The notes: generated by a model from the letters alone, not told the origin. Positions 10,859 to 21,439 are shown, counted from the first letter of the stretch. The stretch: DNA of 64,000 nucleotides from Verrucomicrobiota bacterium (GCA_027493615.1 JAOSKK010000038.1:248001-312000); one strand, 5' to 3'. Numbers and translations: made by a program.

Positions 10859-10965
10859 GTGCAGGCTGGAAGCCCGCACCACAGGAGCAAGGGTCAGAGC
10901 CTGAGGAGCCCGCACCACAGGGGGAAGGGGGCAGAGGCTGAGGAGCCCGCACCACAGGGGGAAGG
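10859..10965. repeat. Palindromic repeat copy plus two degenerate tandem halves
   Basis: A family-A palindrome (GTGCAGGCTGGAAGCCCGCA) at 10859-10885 is followed by two partial copies of GAGCCCGCACCACAGGGGG near 10902 and 10941. They fill the gap between the tube 2 gene and the Afp6-like gene. Confidence 0.75.
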
Positions 10966-10967
10966 GG

Positions 10968-11493
10968 TCAGAGGCCGAGGAGACCACCGGCTTCGCTGAG
11001 GCTGAGGGCGGCGGCGGCGCCGAGCTTGAGGCCTTCATGGGCGATCTCGAGTTCCTCGATGGCGATCTGGTTCTGGCTGGCGTTGAGGGTGGGACCGCTC
11101 CACTTCACGGGGAGGCCGCGGGTGAACCGCCAGATGCGGACCGGGCGCCGCTGATCGTTCTGGAGCGTGATGATGCCGTCGCGACGTTCGACGCGGCCTT
11201 CGACCAGGGCGTAGTGCCAGTCCCAAAGGGCGTTGCTGGTGGCCAGGCCGCGGCGGAGGCGGAGGTTGGCCCAGGTCACGCGACTGGCGAACTTGAGGAC
11301 CGCGCCGTTGCGCCCGCCTTCGCGATACTCTTCCGGTTGCATGGTCATTTCGAGGCCGCTGCACTCGCTGAAGCCGCCGAGGGGCGGGCGTTGGAGTGAG
11401 GAGAACAGGCTTTCCGCCTTCCCGCCCGAGTCCAGGAGCGTGATGAGGAAGTTGTAGCCCAGGACGGGGTCGTCGCGTTGTCCGGGTGGCCAT
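10968..11493 (-). CDS. eCIS inner tube protein 2 (tube initiator type, one frameshift)
   Basis: About 174 aa. ATG at 11493 lies 17 nt after the sheath 2 stop. MATRTTRRP is followed, after a 1-nt shift near 11470, by VLGYNFLITLLDSGGKAESL, GGFSECSGLEM and QPEEYREGGRNGAVLKF. This is the phage tail tube (gp19) fold, and is more divergent than tube 1. The longer C-terminus and position beside the baseplate genes fit Afp5/Pvc5, the tube initiator ring. Confidence 0.85.
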
Positions 11494-11510
11494 GGTGTGG
11501 ATGCGGGCGG

Positions 11511-13885
11511 TTACTCGGCGATTTCGAGCTCGTCGCGGGTGCGGCCGAGACGGAACACGATGAACTCGGCAGGGCGGACGGCCGCGACGCCGACGTCCGC
11601 GATGAGTCGGCCGAGTGCAACGTCGGCGGGAGGATTGTTCGAGTCGTCGCACCGGACGAAGTAGGCTTCGTCGGCGGTGTCGCCCACGAGGGCGCCGCGC
11701 TCCCACTGGACCTGGAGGAAACTCGAGATGGCGTGGACAAGCGTGGCGCGGAGGGTGAGGTCGTGCGGTTCAAAGACGGCCCACTGGACGGATTGCTCGA
11801 CCGCTTCCTCGATCATCATGAGGAGGCGGCGGACGTTGACATAGCGCCACGCGGGATCGCGGCTGACGGTGCGGGCGCCGTAGACAAGGACGCCGCGGCC
11901 GGGCAGGAAACGGATGCAGTTGATGCCTTGGGGATTGGAGGAGACCCCTGGAGGGCGTGGGAGACGGGCGCGGTGGTGCTCTGAACCCAGCGCAGAGTGA
12001 TGTTGGCCGGGGCGGCGTGAACGCCGGTCTCGGTGTCGGTGCGCGCCATGAGGCCGAGCACATGACCGGAAGGGGGATCGCACGGACCGGCTGGGCGGGC
12101 CGTTGGAGGGGGTCGACGACGGAGAGCCACGGGTAGTAAAGGGCCGCGTACTTGGAGTCGAACCGTTCACGCCAGCTCTGGATCAAGGCGGCCTCGAGTC
12201 CGACGACGGGGCTTTCGAACCACGGGGGGTCGAGGACGGCCAGCCGGTCTTTCAGGAGTTCGCAGTGCGCGACCATCGCCTGCTGGACCGCGAAGACGGC
12301 GTCGAGGTCGAAGACGGGAGGTTGCTCCGCGGGTCCGGGTGGGGGGAGGGCCGCCGGGGCGGGCGGAGGTGGGCAGGGAAGGCAAGGATCGAAGGGGACA
12401 GACGGCGGGACTTGGAAGGCGAGCGGCGGCAGCGGACGAATCAGGATGTCCGGGATGGCCACCAAGGAGACTTCGTCCACTGCTTCCACGGTCCGCAGCC
12501 CCCGCAAGGTTGTGGTGTCCGGGCGGCCGGTGAAGTCCTCGACCCGAAGGGCGGCCGTGCCGTCGCGTCCTTCCGCAAGAGCGAGCCGGCCCAGATGGAG
12601 AGTCTCGGCGGTGGGGTCGGGCCAGTGCCCGGGATCCAGGGCCGCAGGGGCGGATTGGAGGCAGTGGACGCGGATGAGGGCGGACGCGGTGTTGATGACC
12701 GTTTCAACGAACCGCGCGGTGTTGGCCGGGTTCAGAGACAGGTCCGGATGGCTCTCACGCGGTTGCCCCCGCTCGTAGACGGTCGGGCCGAACTCGACGG
12801 TTTCGAGAGAAAGGGGGGCGGTGAGGGTGAGCGGGTCGACATACCAGGCGGCGGGCAGGGGCGCGTTCCAGCGCAACCGGCTCCGGACCGGGTCGACAGC
12901 GATGACGGTGCGGTGGACGGAACCGCCGAGATCATCCTGGAACAGGCGCACGAAGGTGCCGACGGCGAAGCCGGTGGTCTGGTCCACGGTGAGCCAGTCA
13001 TGGGTGCTGGGTTGGGCGCGGCGGCCGCGCGGGCGGCCTGCAGATGGGAGCGGCTCAACTGGACCGCGAGGGCATTGCCCCAAGTACCCGGACTCGACGC
13101 CTCACACCGGAGTACCGGTTGGCGGCTTTCGTCCAGAAATTCGCCGCGGGCCGCGTGGGCACCGGTCGCGAACGTCAGTGGCTGGGTGGCAAGCGTGGCG
13201 GGCGCGAGGACGAACGCGGCTTCGAGGGGGATCTCCCAGGTGAGTTGGCCGGGGGCGACGGCGGCCAAGCGATGGTCGTGCTGCAAGCGGGTGTGGAACT
13301 CGATGGGGGCTGCCAGGTTGAGACTGGCGGGCAGGGCGGTCGTCCAGTCGATCCGGTTAAGGAGCAGGTCGGTTGAACGAATGCGGCGATAGACGACGAT
13401 GCCGGCCTGTTGAACTCGGACGAGGGCGTCCGGGGGAACCCGGCCACTTCGAGGACAAGGGACGAAAGGCGGTCGGCGGGTTGAACGCCGCCCGTGGTGG
13501 TGGTCTGGCGGTGCTGGGTCACCGTGACGACGGCGCCGGTGGCGAAGCCGGTTGAGTCGAGGACGAGGGAGGAGCCGCGGTCGGCGGGTTGAGGGAGAGC
13601 GGAGGTCTGGGTGGTGCGGGGAGGGGCGGCGACGCGCACGAAGTAGCCGGTGCGGCCGCCGTTTTCGAAGAAGGCCTTGGCGGCGTAGGCCAAGTAGGCG
13701 CCCGGGAGATAGCCGCCGAAGGCCGCGGTGAACTGGGCGTGCGAACTCACCCGAACGGGTTGATCGAGGGGACCGCGCTCGGCGATGCCGACGAGCGCGG
13801 CGATGTCGGTCCGCAAACCCCGCACGCGGGTGCGGTCGCTGTCCAGAGTCTCGAAGTAGACCCCGGGCGTGGTGGGCAGCGGCAT
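11511..13885 (-). CDS. eCIS contractile sheath protein 2 (frameshifted)
   Basis: About 790 aa, starting MPLPTTPGVYFETLDSD. It has the sheath N-terminus (IAALVGIAERGPLDQPVRV), GYLPGAYLAYAAKAFFENGG, and a C-terminal domain with GINCIRFLPGRGVLVYGART, WRYVNVRRLLMMIEEAV and QWAVFEP. Large insert domains lie between. Shifts are near 13430, 13020, 12070 and 11950. It ends RTRDELEIAE. Paralogous to sheath 1, it probably forms a specialised ring such as Afp3/Afp4. Confidence 0.88.
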
Positions 13886-13909
13886 GGGTGTGTGGCGGAG
13901 CGGACGGGG

Positions 13910-14350
13910 TTACTCGATCTCGACGCGTTCGACGGCGAGTTCGATGGTCTCGATGGTCACGTCGTTGCCGGTGGCGTTGAAGTTGGAGGTTTCGTACTTG
14001 GTGATGAACGCGTTCTCGAACTTCCAACGCATGACGGACTGATGTTCCTCATTGCGGAGGACGATGGAGCCATTGCGGCGGTCGGTCTTGCCGTTGAGGA
14101 CGTTCTTGTACCACTTCCAGAGTTCCTGGTTGTCCGTGACCCCCCGTTTGAGGGAGATGTTGGCGAACTTCCGGAGGCCGGTGAGTTTGCGCGGATGCAG
14201 GGCCTTGTCGGTGCCTTCGCGGTACTCGACGGGGTCGGTGGTGAAGGAAAGGCCGCTGCACTCGCGGAATCCCGCCACGGAGGTGTTGCTGATCTGGACC
14301 TGGAAGTTGAAGCCACGGAACGGGTCTTTGCGTTTGCCGGTTTCAGCCAT
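13910..14350 (-). CDS. eCIS inner tube protein 1
   Basis: Intact, 146 aa. MAETGKRKDPFRGFNFQVQI, GFRECSGLSFTTDPVEYREG and LRKFANISLKRGVTDNQELW are typical of the major tail tube protein (Afp1/Pvc1, gp19 family). It sits between the two sheath genes, 24 nt from sheath 2. It should polymerise into the hexameric rigid inner tube propelled on contraction. Confidence 0.95.
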   Translation of the reverse strand: MAETGKRKDPFRGFNFQVQISNTSVAGFRECSGLSFTTDPVEYREGTDKALHPRKLTGLRKFANISLKRGVTDNQELWKWYKNVLNGKTDRRNGSIVLRNEEHQSVMRWKFENAFITKYETSNFNATGNDVTIETIELAVERVEIE

Positions 14351-14416
14351 AACTGGGTCTTTCGTTCTTTGGGGGTGAAGGTGCGATGAAGGGGGAGCCT
14401 GGCGGGGGGCGCGTCA

Positions 14417-16885
14417 CTAGAGTTCCTCGATTTCGGCGCCGCTGGCCTTTTGGCCGATGCGGATGATGACGAACTCGGCCGGCTTCACGGCGGCGACGCC
14501 GATGAGGAGGATGAGGCGGCCGTTGTCGAGGTCGTCCTGGGTCATGGTGGTGCGATCGCAGCGGACGAAGAAGGCCTCCTCGGGCGTGGCGCCGAGGAGG
14601 GCGCCGTCGCGCCAGACGCGGGTGAGGAAGTCCGAGACACTCTGGCGGAGGGTGGCCCAGAGTTCTTCGTCGTTGGGTTCAAAGACGGCCCACTGGGTGC
14701 CTTCATCGATGGATTCCTCGAGGAAGATGAAGAGCCGGCGGACCGGGACGTATTTCCAGGGCGTGTCGCTGGTGAGACAGCGGGCGCCCCAGACGCGGAG
14801 GCCGCGGTTGTCGGCCCTGAAATCGCGCAGGACATTGATGTTCGTCGGGCTGGGATTGAGGATGTCCTGCTCGCGCTTGTTGACGATCCGCTCGAAGCCG
14901 CTGCTGTCGCGTTCGAAGCCGAGGATGCCGCGGATGACCTCATTGGCGGGGGCCTTATGGACGCCGCGTTCGACATCGGTGCGGGCGTAGATGCCCAGGA
15001 TGTGGCCGGCGGGGGGCACGTTGAGGGGGAGGAGTCGGCGGGGTTCAAGATGGCCAGCCACGGGTAGTAGAGCGCCGCGTAGCGGGTGTCGTACTGGCTG
15101 CGGAAGGTCTGCACGGCCTGGATCGACGAAGAGACGGGCGGGTCAAGGACGGCGAAGCGGTCTTTGAGGAGCTCGCAGTGCGCAATGAGAGACTGCTGGA
15201 TGACGGTCGAGGTTTTGCCGGGGACAGCGACAAGGCTGATCTGGTCGATGTCCGCGAGGGCCTCGATGCCGGTGCGGGCGCCGGGGCCGTTGTCGACGCC
15301 TTGAAAGGCGACGTCGGCGGGTGGCGTGCCGTCGCTGCCGCCCTGGAGGTTCTGCCAGGAGCCGTCGGCGGTGGTCGGGTTGGGGAAGGGGACGGCGGGA
15401 CCGGGCAGGTCCTGGACGGTGACGAGGGTCGAGCGGGTGTTGACGACGCTGGGGAGATAGAACTCGGTGGCCGCCGGGTTGAGGCTGAGCCGGTCGAACA
15501 CCTCGAGTTGGTCGATGCGTTCGTCTTCGTTCAGGTAGCGGACGGACAATTTGAACTCGGCCAGGCGGACGGGGTTGCCGAGGCGAAAGGCGTTGACCGT
15601 GGCCCCGCTGAGGGCGAGGTCGTTGCCGGAGATGCTGGCCACGGTGAAGTACTCCCGTTGGGCGCCGTTATCCAGCTCGACCAGGGCGCCCGGATAGAAG
15701 GAGCGGGCGGAGCGAACGCGGACCGAGGTCCCGCCGACGCGAACCGCCACGCTGACGAGGGAGAGCGTATCGCCGGCGCGGTAGGCATGCGTGAGGGCGG
15801 GATTGACGGTGAGCTGCGTGTTGCCGCCGCCGATGGCCGTGATTTCGACCTCCTCCTCGAAGCCGCCGCCACTGATGCGAACGCGGTCGCGGTTGGGTGG
15901 CGGGTTGACCTGGAGCTGGGCGCCGAGGGCCGCCGGCACGCGGATCTGGTTCGAGCCCGCGCGGATGGCGGTCAGCAGGCGGATCGTGCTGCCAGACGTG
16001 AAGTCGTTGGCCATGCCGCCGGACCAACTGATGACATTGCCCGCGGTGATGCCGGTGAGCACGCGGGTCTCCACGGTGGTGCCGCGCTCAAAGGCAACGA
16101 GATCCCCGATCTGCAGCCCGTGGCCTGCATTGAGACCGATACTGGTCGCGCCGACGGCGGGGACCGACGCCGGCCACGGTGAAGGCCGGGGTGGCCGCGA
16201 TGGCCTCGATGGCGATCACAACGTTCGAGACCATGTCGCTCTGCGCCGGGGTGGTGGGATCGAAGCGGACGCGGAGGTCGCGGCCCCAGGCACCGGGATC
16301 GAGGGCCGAGACGGTGAGCGTGTTGCCCGCCGGGGCACGGATCTGAACCGACGCGCCGGTGCGGGTGAAGGGTTGGCCCAACCCGCCGACCCACGTGACC
16401 TGGCCGGTGGCGGCATCATAGCTCGTCACGGCCCGGGTCTCGGTGATCACGACGCCGCTGACGGTTTCGCGGAGGGTGACGTTGGTGCCATTGCTCAGGC
16501 CGCGCTGGGATTCGAGGCGGGCGGTGGTGGCGCCGGCCGGTACGTCTTCGCGCAGGCGGGTGATGATGCCGTCGGCGACATTCAGGCTGCTGGGTCCGGC
16601 GCCCGTGCCTGGGACGCGCTTGATGTAGAGGCGTTGACCGCCGTTCTCAAAGAAGCCCTGAACGGCGTGGGGCAGGTAGCGGGCATCGCCCCAGGTGGCA
16701 TCGAGGTAGCCGCCAAAGACCCGCCGGTATTCGGCGAAGCTGGTGATCAGGCGGGGCGGTCCGGTGATCGGGCCGCGTTGCGTGACGCCGACGAATCCCG
16801 CGGTGCTGGTGCTGACGCCTTCGATGGGGCGCGGGCCCGTATCGACTTCTTCGACATAGACTCCGGGCGATAGGTATTCAGGCAT
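14417..16885 (-). CDS. eCIS contractile sheath protein 1 (frameshifted)
   Basis: About 820 aa. The start ATG at 16885 has AGGAGAT about 9 nt upstream. N-terminus MPEYLSPGVYVEEVDTGPRP with TAGFVGVTQRGPITGP, and HAVQGFFENGGQRLYIKRV, is the classic tail sheath signature. Two beta-rich inserts follow. The C-terminal core has QSLIAHCELLKDRFAVLDPP, AALYYPWLAI, GLRVWGARCLTSD, WKYVPVRRLFIFLEESI and QWAVFEPNDE. Shifts are near 16160 and 15040. It is probably the major sheath, paired with tube 1. Confidence 0.93.
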
Positions 16886-16965
16886 GGTTCGGATCTCCTG
16901 TGGGGTTTGGTGACGTTCAAGGGGCGGGTGGCGAGCCGGGCGGACCTGCGAGATGCGGTCCGCGG

Positions 16966-18071
16966 CTACAGGCGCCAGTCCGCGATGTGGGTGTGGCGTT
17001 GGTAATCGAGGCGAAAGGGGCGGGGGGTGGCGGGGGGGGAAGCCGCTCGCGCTGACGTTGAGCTGGACCGTGGCCAGGCCGCCGAAGCCGCTGACGGTGT
17101 AATAACCCCCGGCGTCGGTGAGGGCCCCAAGATCGTGATACTCGGAGGGATCGGTGCCGTGCGTCAGTTCGAGCGCCGCGGCGGTAACCCCCGTGTTCAA
17201 CCGCAGGAAGGCCTCGCCCGCGGCCGTGGCGTGGGTGAGGTGTTTGTCCGGCGGATTCACCACGGCGGCGGCGAGTTGAACGCAGGGAGTGTCGGCCGGC
17301 AGACTGGCTTGCAGGGAAGTGTGAGTGTCACGTCCCCGGGAAGGGTGAGGTCGGCCGGCGTGGGCGATATGGCCTGGATCCGGGCGAGTTGGCCGAGTCG
17401 CTCGTTGCCCAACCGCAGGAGGCGGCCGGCCAGGAGTCCTTGCCGGTCGTTCAGACGGAGGCGGGCTTCGCCGGGTGCCGCGGGTGCCATCAGGTGTTTG
17501 GCGGGCCCCACCAGCGGCACCGGGTTCAACTGGATTTCGCGCACGGGCGTGCCGGCGGAGGCATCGGCGAGCACGGGGGTTCGCAAAAGAACCGCACGCT
17601 GCGCCGGGTCCTGGGCAAACACGCGGGCGCCTGCGAGGGGACCGAGGGCGTGACATCCTGGGTGATGCGTCCCTGAAGGACTCCCGGGAGAGGGCGCAGC
17701 AGCACGGGAGGCCATGGCACGGGCCAGGGGCCCGCGGAGGGCAGGGGGACGAGTTGCCGGGCGGGTCGATAGCCGGAGGCCTGGAAGTCGAGCTGAACGA
17801 GAATCGACGGGCCGGGCGTCGGCGGAAAGTCCAGCTCCGGGCAGCCGGCAATGGCGAAGCCGCCGTCGGAGACCACGCGGACGAAAAGCGAGGTCGGGTC
17901 GGTGCGAAGCTCGAAGTCCACTCCCCGCCCTGTGAACTCATTGACAACGCTGCCCGTGAGCAGCACCTGCCACACGGACGTGAAGTCGGTAGCGACGGAG
18001 TAGCGAAGGGCACCGGCTGAGAGCGTGGTCACCATCGGATCAGGGAGGGCCGCGAGCGGGGCAAGGCGCAT
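16966..18071 (-). CDS. Carboxypeptidase-regulatory-like eCIS protein (frameshifted)
   Basis: About 368 aa, ATG at 18071 overlapping the DUF4255 stop (TGATG). The N-terminal part (LLTGSVVNEFTGRGVDFELR, GGFAIAGCPELDF, LDFQASGYRP) has the pattern of carboxypeptidase-regulatory-like beta-sandwich domains. A second copy-like domain near the end reads AGGYYTVSGFGGLATVQLNV, and the protein ends YQRHTHIADWRL. Shifts lie near 17655, 17300 and 17030. It sits between the cap gene and sheath 1; an accessory or surface role is inference. Confidence 0.75.
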
Positions 18072-18662
18072 CAGGACACGGCGAGGATCTGGCGCTGGTC
18101 GAGATGCCGTTCGAGGACGACGCGCCGGCGGACGGGTTCGTGGGCGGAATCGACTTCGACGACCTGCGCGAGGTAGCTGACGGACAGTTGGTAGGATTCC
18201 TGGAGGGCCTGCCAGACGCGGGTGAGTTCCTCGAGGTTGAGGGTCTCGAGGACGAGCCGCAGTTCGGCGTTGGTGGCGGCCAGGGTGTCGCGCAACGCCG
18301 TGCCCTCGAGACTGGCGTGGTCGTGCAGGGTTTGCAGCGCCCGGCCGAGCAGGAGTTGCTCGTCGTCCGGGCGCTGGGCGATCGGGGTGAGCAGATAGTG
18401 CAACTCCAACGGCAGCGGCCGGCGGACGAATTCGTCGGTGCCCCCGGCGTTCGGGAGGGAGATTGAGGAGGTCGGGATTGCGCACCACACGGTAGAGCCA
18501 GAGCGAAACGACGCGGGCGACACCCGCCTCGCGCAACTCACGGGGCGAGCGCAGGTCGATGGGCACGTTGGTCAGGCCCGGGTCGCTGGACAGCGTGATG
18601 TGCTCGCGCAAGAGTTCGCGCACACTTTCGCTGACGGCTCGGATGACGGGGAAATCGGCCAT
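18071..18662 (-). CDS. DUF4255 protein, eCIS cap (Afp16/Pvc16-like; one frameshift)
   Basis: About 196 aa. MADFPVIRAVSESVRELLREH, GVARVVSLWLYRVVRNPDLL, then after a shift near 18450, LELHYLLTPIAQRPDDEQLL and LLGRALQTLHDHA. These are hallmarks of the DUF4255 tail-terminator/cap family that ends tube and sheath polymerisation in eCIS. It ends ERHLDQRQILAVS. Its stop overlaps the next start, so the two genes are translationally coupled. Confidence 0.92.
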
Positions 18663-18803
18663 GAGTAGAGCTGGGTACGGGGCGCGGTCGGGGCGCTACG
18701 CGGAGGCGATCGGCACCCGGCAGGCTCGTGAACGAATCAGGACAAAGCTCCGCACGTCGGTAACGCCCGACTTCTCTTCGAAAACCGCAGCGGGCGGCGC
18801 GAG

Positions 18804-19327
18804 CTACCGGGCCGAGGCCACCGGCTCGACGGAGGACGCTTCCAGCCAGACGCGTGCCTGCTGGAGGGCCTCGAGCAGGATCAAGACGCGCTGGTGGCCA
18901 TCCGTTTCCCGCTCGACCCGGCCCATCCACCCGGCGAACGGGCCGGCCTCGATCTGGACGCGTTCGCCCCGCTGCAGGCCTTTCGCCTCGACGCGCACGA
19001 AACCGTCGTCCTGGACCCGCTGGCGCAGGGACTCGACGATGTCGTGGGCCAGGGGCAGCGGGGTCTGCGAGGTGCCGACCACGCGGAGAACGCCAGGCGC
19101 GCCGCGGACCGCGGTCACGGAGTGGGCGGGGCAAAAGCGGGCAAAGAAGTAACCCGGGAAAAGGGGGTCGTCACCAGGCGCGACACGCCGCCGACGGGCC
19201 GGTGCTGACGGAGCTTGGGCAGGAGGATTTCGAGTTGGAGACGGGCGACGTGGGCGGCGGCAAGAGCTTCCGCATGCGGTTTGCTCTGCACCGCGAACCA
19301 GTTCCATGTTTGCCACCAGTCCATCAT
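18804..19327 (-). CDS. NusG/RfaH-like transcription antiterminator (one frameshift)
   Basis: About 174 aa. ATG ATG at 19327 lies 4 nt after the preceding stop. The NGN domain has NWFAVQSKPHAEALAAAHV, LEILLPKLR and, after a shift near 19165, PLFPGYFFARF. The KOW domain is LQRGERVQIEAGPFAGWMGR. It is shorter and more divergent than a housekeeping NusG and precedes the long eCIS operon. In Serratia the RfaH-like AnfA1 activates the Afp locus, so an operon-specific antiterminator is a good inference. Confidence 0.87.
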
Positions 19328-19331
19328 GACG

Positions 19332-19571
19332 TCACTCCGTCCGCACCCCGTTCTGATTGAGCCGATAGTGGATCCGGCCATCGGGTCCCCGCCGTTCGCG
19401 CAGATGGCCGGCCGCCACCAGTTGGCGCAGGGCCCCTTCCACCTCGACGGTGCCGCGCTGAACACGACGCTCCAGCAGCCACCATTGGAGAATGCCCTCG
19501 TACGTGTCCTGGGCATCCGGGTACCGATGCAGGTACTCGAGGATCTCCGCCGCTGTTTCTTCCGAGCTCAT
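19332..19571 (-). CDS. Small winged-helix-like protein at head of eCIS operon
   Basis: 79 aa from ATG at 19571 (MSSEETAAEILEYLHRYPDA). An upstream start at 19625 would add 18 less convincing residues. The pattern ILQWWLLERRV, VEVEGALRQLVAAGHLRERR, GRIHYRLN resembles a winged helix with a beta-wing, so it may bind DNA. It is 4 nt from the NusG-like gene and probably the first gene of the operon. No family is recognised. Confidence 0.65.
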   Translation of the reverse strand: MSSEETAAEILEYLHRYPDAQDTYEGILQWWLLERRVQRGTVEVEGALRQLVAAGHLRERRGPDGRIHYRLNQNGVRTE

Positions 19572-20017
19572 CACCGCAGGCTGTAGGCCGCCGGAGTTCC
19601 ATGGATAAAGCATCCTGAATGCCACCGTGGGGAGTGCTGATCCGTGGTGACCCCTCGCACCGGCCGCGGCGACATCGCCCCCAGGGTGGGGCGAGGTCGG
19701 ACGGAGGGTGGCGCTTTGCGGTGCAGACGGTTGCGCGTGGTCCTGCCCGGTCGGCGCGCCAGGCGGAGGGGACAGGCGTTTGGGGGCGACGGGAGGGCGA
19801 GGAGAGCCGTGAGGTGGACAAATCCTGACCGGTCCGCGGGCATGGACTTACCACCCGCAGCGGAAGGCAGCCGGTTCGGTGCCTGCACGTTCAGCCGCGG
19901 AGGCACGGCCATGCGCGGGGCGACGCGCGCGCGGGAGCGGTTCGGCCAGCGTGGGTAGGACAAGTCTGTCCGGGTGCGGGCAGGGAGTTGTCCTACCGAG
20001 GCGCGCCGCGGACCCCG
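19572..20017. other. Probable eCIS operon leader/promoter region
   Basis: 446 bp without a convincing gene. The minus-strand promoter for the injection-system operon should lie here; I see no clear -24/-12 or -35/-10 element. Near 19952-19995 a stem-loop (GGTAGGACAA with TTGTCCTACC, 24-nt loop) follows the sigma-54 activator gene on the minus strand and may be its terminator. Confidence 0.5.
19952..19995 (-). terminator. Possible stem-loop terminator after the sigma-54 activator
   Basis: Perfect 10-bp arms, GGTAGGACAA and TTGTCCTACC, separated by 24 nt. It is about 25 nt beyond the activator stop. No U-run follows, so it could instead be an interspersed palindrome. Confidence 0.4.
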
Positions 20018-21439
20018 TCAGCGAGGGGAGGACGACGAATCCGGGTCCGGGCGCACGGCGATGCCGTGCTTGCGGATGAGTTCCCAGAAGGCGCGGCGGT
20101 TCTTGCCGGCGGCGCGGGCGGCGGCGGAGATGTTGCCGCCATGCGCGGCGAGCAACTCGCGGATGCAAGAACGTTCGAAGTGCTGAACCGCGCGGGCTTT
20201 GCGGGCCCGGAAGGAGCCCTCCTCCGTGCCGGGCTCCGTTGGAGCGAGGCCGAGGTCGCTGGCGCGAACGGGTCCGTCGGTGGCGAAGATGACCGCACGT
20301 TCGATCACGTTCTGGAGTTCGCGCACGTTGCCGGGCCAGTCGTGACGGAGCAGGTGTTCGAGGGCAGCGGGCGTGAACCCGGCCACGGCCTTGCGGTGGA
20401 CCGCGGCGAAGTGGGTCAGGAAGTGTCGTGCGAGTTCGGGGATGTCCTCGGGTCGGCGGCGCAAGGGCGGGAGTTGGAGGGAGACGACGTTGAGGCGGTA
20501 GAAGAGGTCGGCCCGGAAACGGCCGGCGCGTACGAGGCTGGCGAGATCGCTGTTGGCGGCGGCGATCACGCGGACGTCGGCCCGCACGGTCTTGACGGAA
20601 CCGACGGGGCGGAACTCCTTTTCCTGAAGGAAGCGGAGGAGCTTGACCTGGGAACTGGCGGGCAGGGAATCGATCTCGTCCAGGAACAGGGAACCGCCGT
20701 CGGATTCCTGCAGGAGCCCGGTCGCGGCGGTGCCGGCGCCGGTGTAAGCGCCGGCGGCGTGGCCGAACAGCTCGTTCTCCACGAGATCCGCCGGGATGGC
20801 GCCGCAGTTGACGGGCAGGAAGGGTTTCGGGGCGCGCGGACTGAAGTGATGGATGGCGCGGGCGCAGAGTTCCTTGCCCGTGCCGGTCTCCCCCAGGATC
20901 AGGACGCTCGCCTCGCAGCGGGCCAGGGCGGGGATCTTGTGAACTTCGGCCAGGAACAGGGCGCTGGTTCCCACCAGGCGCTGGCGCCACAGCATCTGGC
21001 GGAGGTCCCGCGCCGCGGCTTCCTGCTCGGGGACGTCGGGGCAGAGGCGGTCGAGGCGGGCGGCCAGTTCGGAGGGCTCAATGGGTTCGGTGACGAAGTC
21101 GGCGGCGCCCAGCGAGAGCAGCGCGCCGAGTTCCTCGCCGCGGTGTTCCTGGGTGGCCACGAGGATGGGCACGTCCCAGCGTTCGGTGCGGGCCAGTTGG
21201 AACAGGCGTTCGGCCTGGGAACGGCCTCCGGCCGGCAGGCACGGCAGGAGGACCCCGGGCTGATGCTGCCGGACGGCGTCGGCGAGGCGACTTTCGGGAA
21301 CCCAGGGATCGGCGGGGTTCGGCGCGTTACCGGGCGGCGGCGTCAGCGCGCGGGCGCGGCTGCCGACGGCGTCGTGCACCGTATGCCAGAGCAGACTGCC
21401 GGCGCCGAGATCGAAGACCAGCACAGGCCGAGGATTCAT
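20018..21439 (-). CDS. Sigma-54-dependent transcriptional activator with pseudo-receiver domain
   Basis: Intact, 473 aa. An N-terminal receiver-like domain (about 1-120; VLVFDLG, LGAADFVTEPIEPSEL) lacks the usual phosphoacceptor Asp, having GVLLPCLPAGG at that place. The AAA+ domain has Walker A GETGTGKE, the sigma-54 contact loop GAYTGA (a Y variant of GAFTGA), Walker B LFLDEID and the arginine-finger region RADLFYRLNV. A Fis-type HTH (ISAAARAAGKNRRAFWELI) ends the protein. It lies just upstream of and co-oriented with the eCIS operon, so it may activate it; the target is not shown. Confidence 0.92.
   Translation of the reverse strand: MNPRPVLVFDLGAGSLLWHTVHDAVGSRARALTPPPGNAPNPADPWVPESRLADAVRQHQPGVLLPCLPAGGRSQAERLFQLARTERWDVPILVATQEHRGEELGALLSLGAADFVTEPIEPSELAARLDRLCPDVPEQEAAARDLRQMLWRQRLVGTSALFLAEVHKIPALARCEASVLILGETGTGKELCARAIHHFSPRAPKPFLPVNCGAIPADLVENELFGHAAGAYTGAGTAATGLLQESDGGSLFLDEIDSLPASSQVKLLRFLQEKEFRPVGSVKTVRADVRVIAAANSDLASLVRAGRFRADLFYRLNVVSLQLPPLRRRPEDIPELARHFLTHFAAVHRKAVAGFTPAALEHLLRHDWPGNVRELQNVIERAVIFATDGPVRASDLGLAPTEPGTEEGSFRARKARAVQHFERSCIRELLAAHGGNISAAARAAGKNRRAFWELIRKHGIAVRPDPDSSSSPR

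Noticed and set aside
37-19571. Type VI secretion system or prophage
   Set aside because: There are no TssJLM, ClpV, head, portal, terminase or lysis genes. DUF4255, LysM and two sheaths fit an eCIS better.
19571-19963. Minus-strand frame of 130 aa upstream of the eCIS operon
   Set aside because: It is rich in Pro, Arg and Ser with no motif, and overlaps the hairpin near 19952-19995. It looks like non-coding leader.
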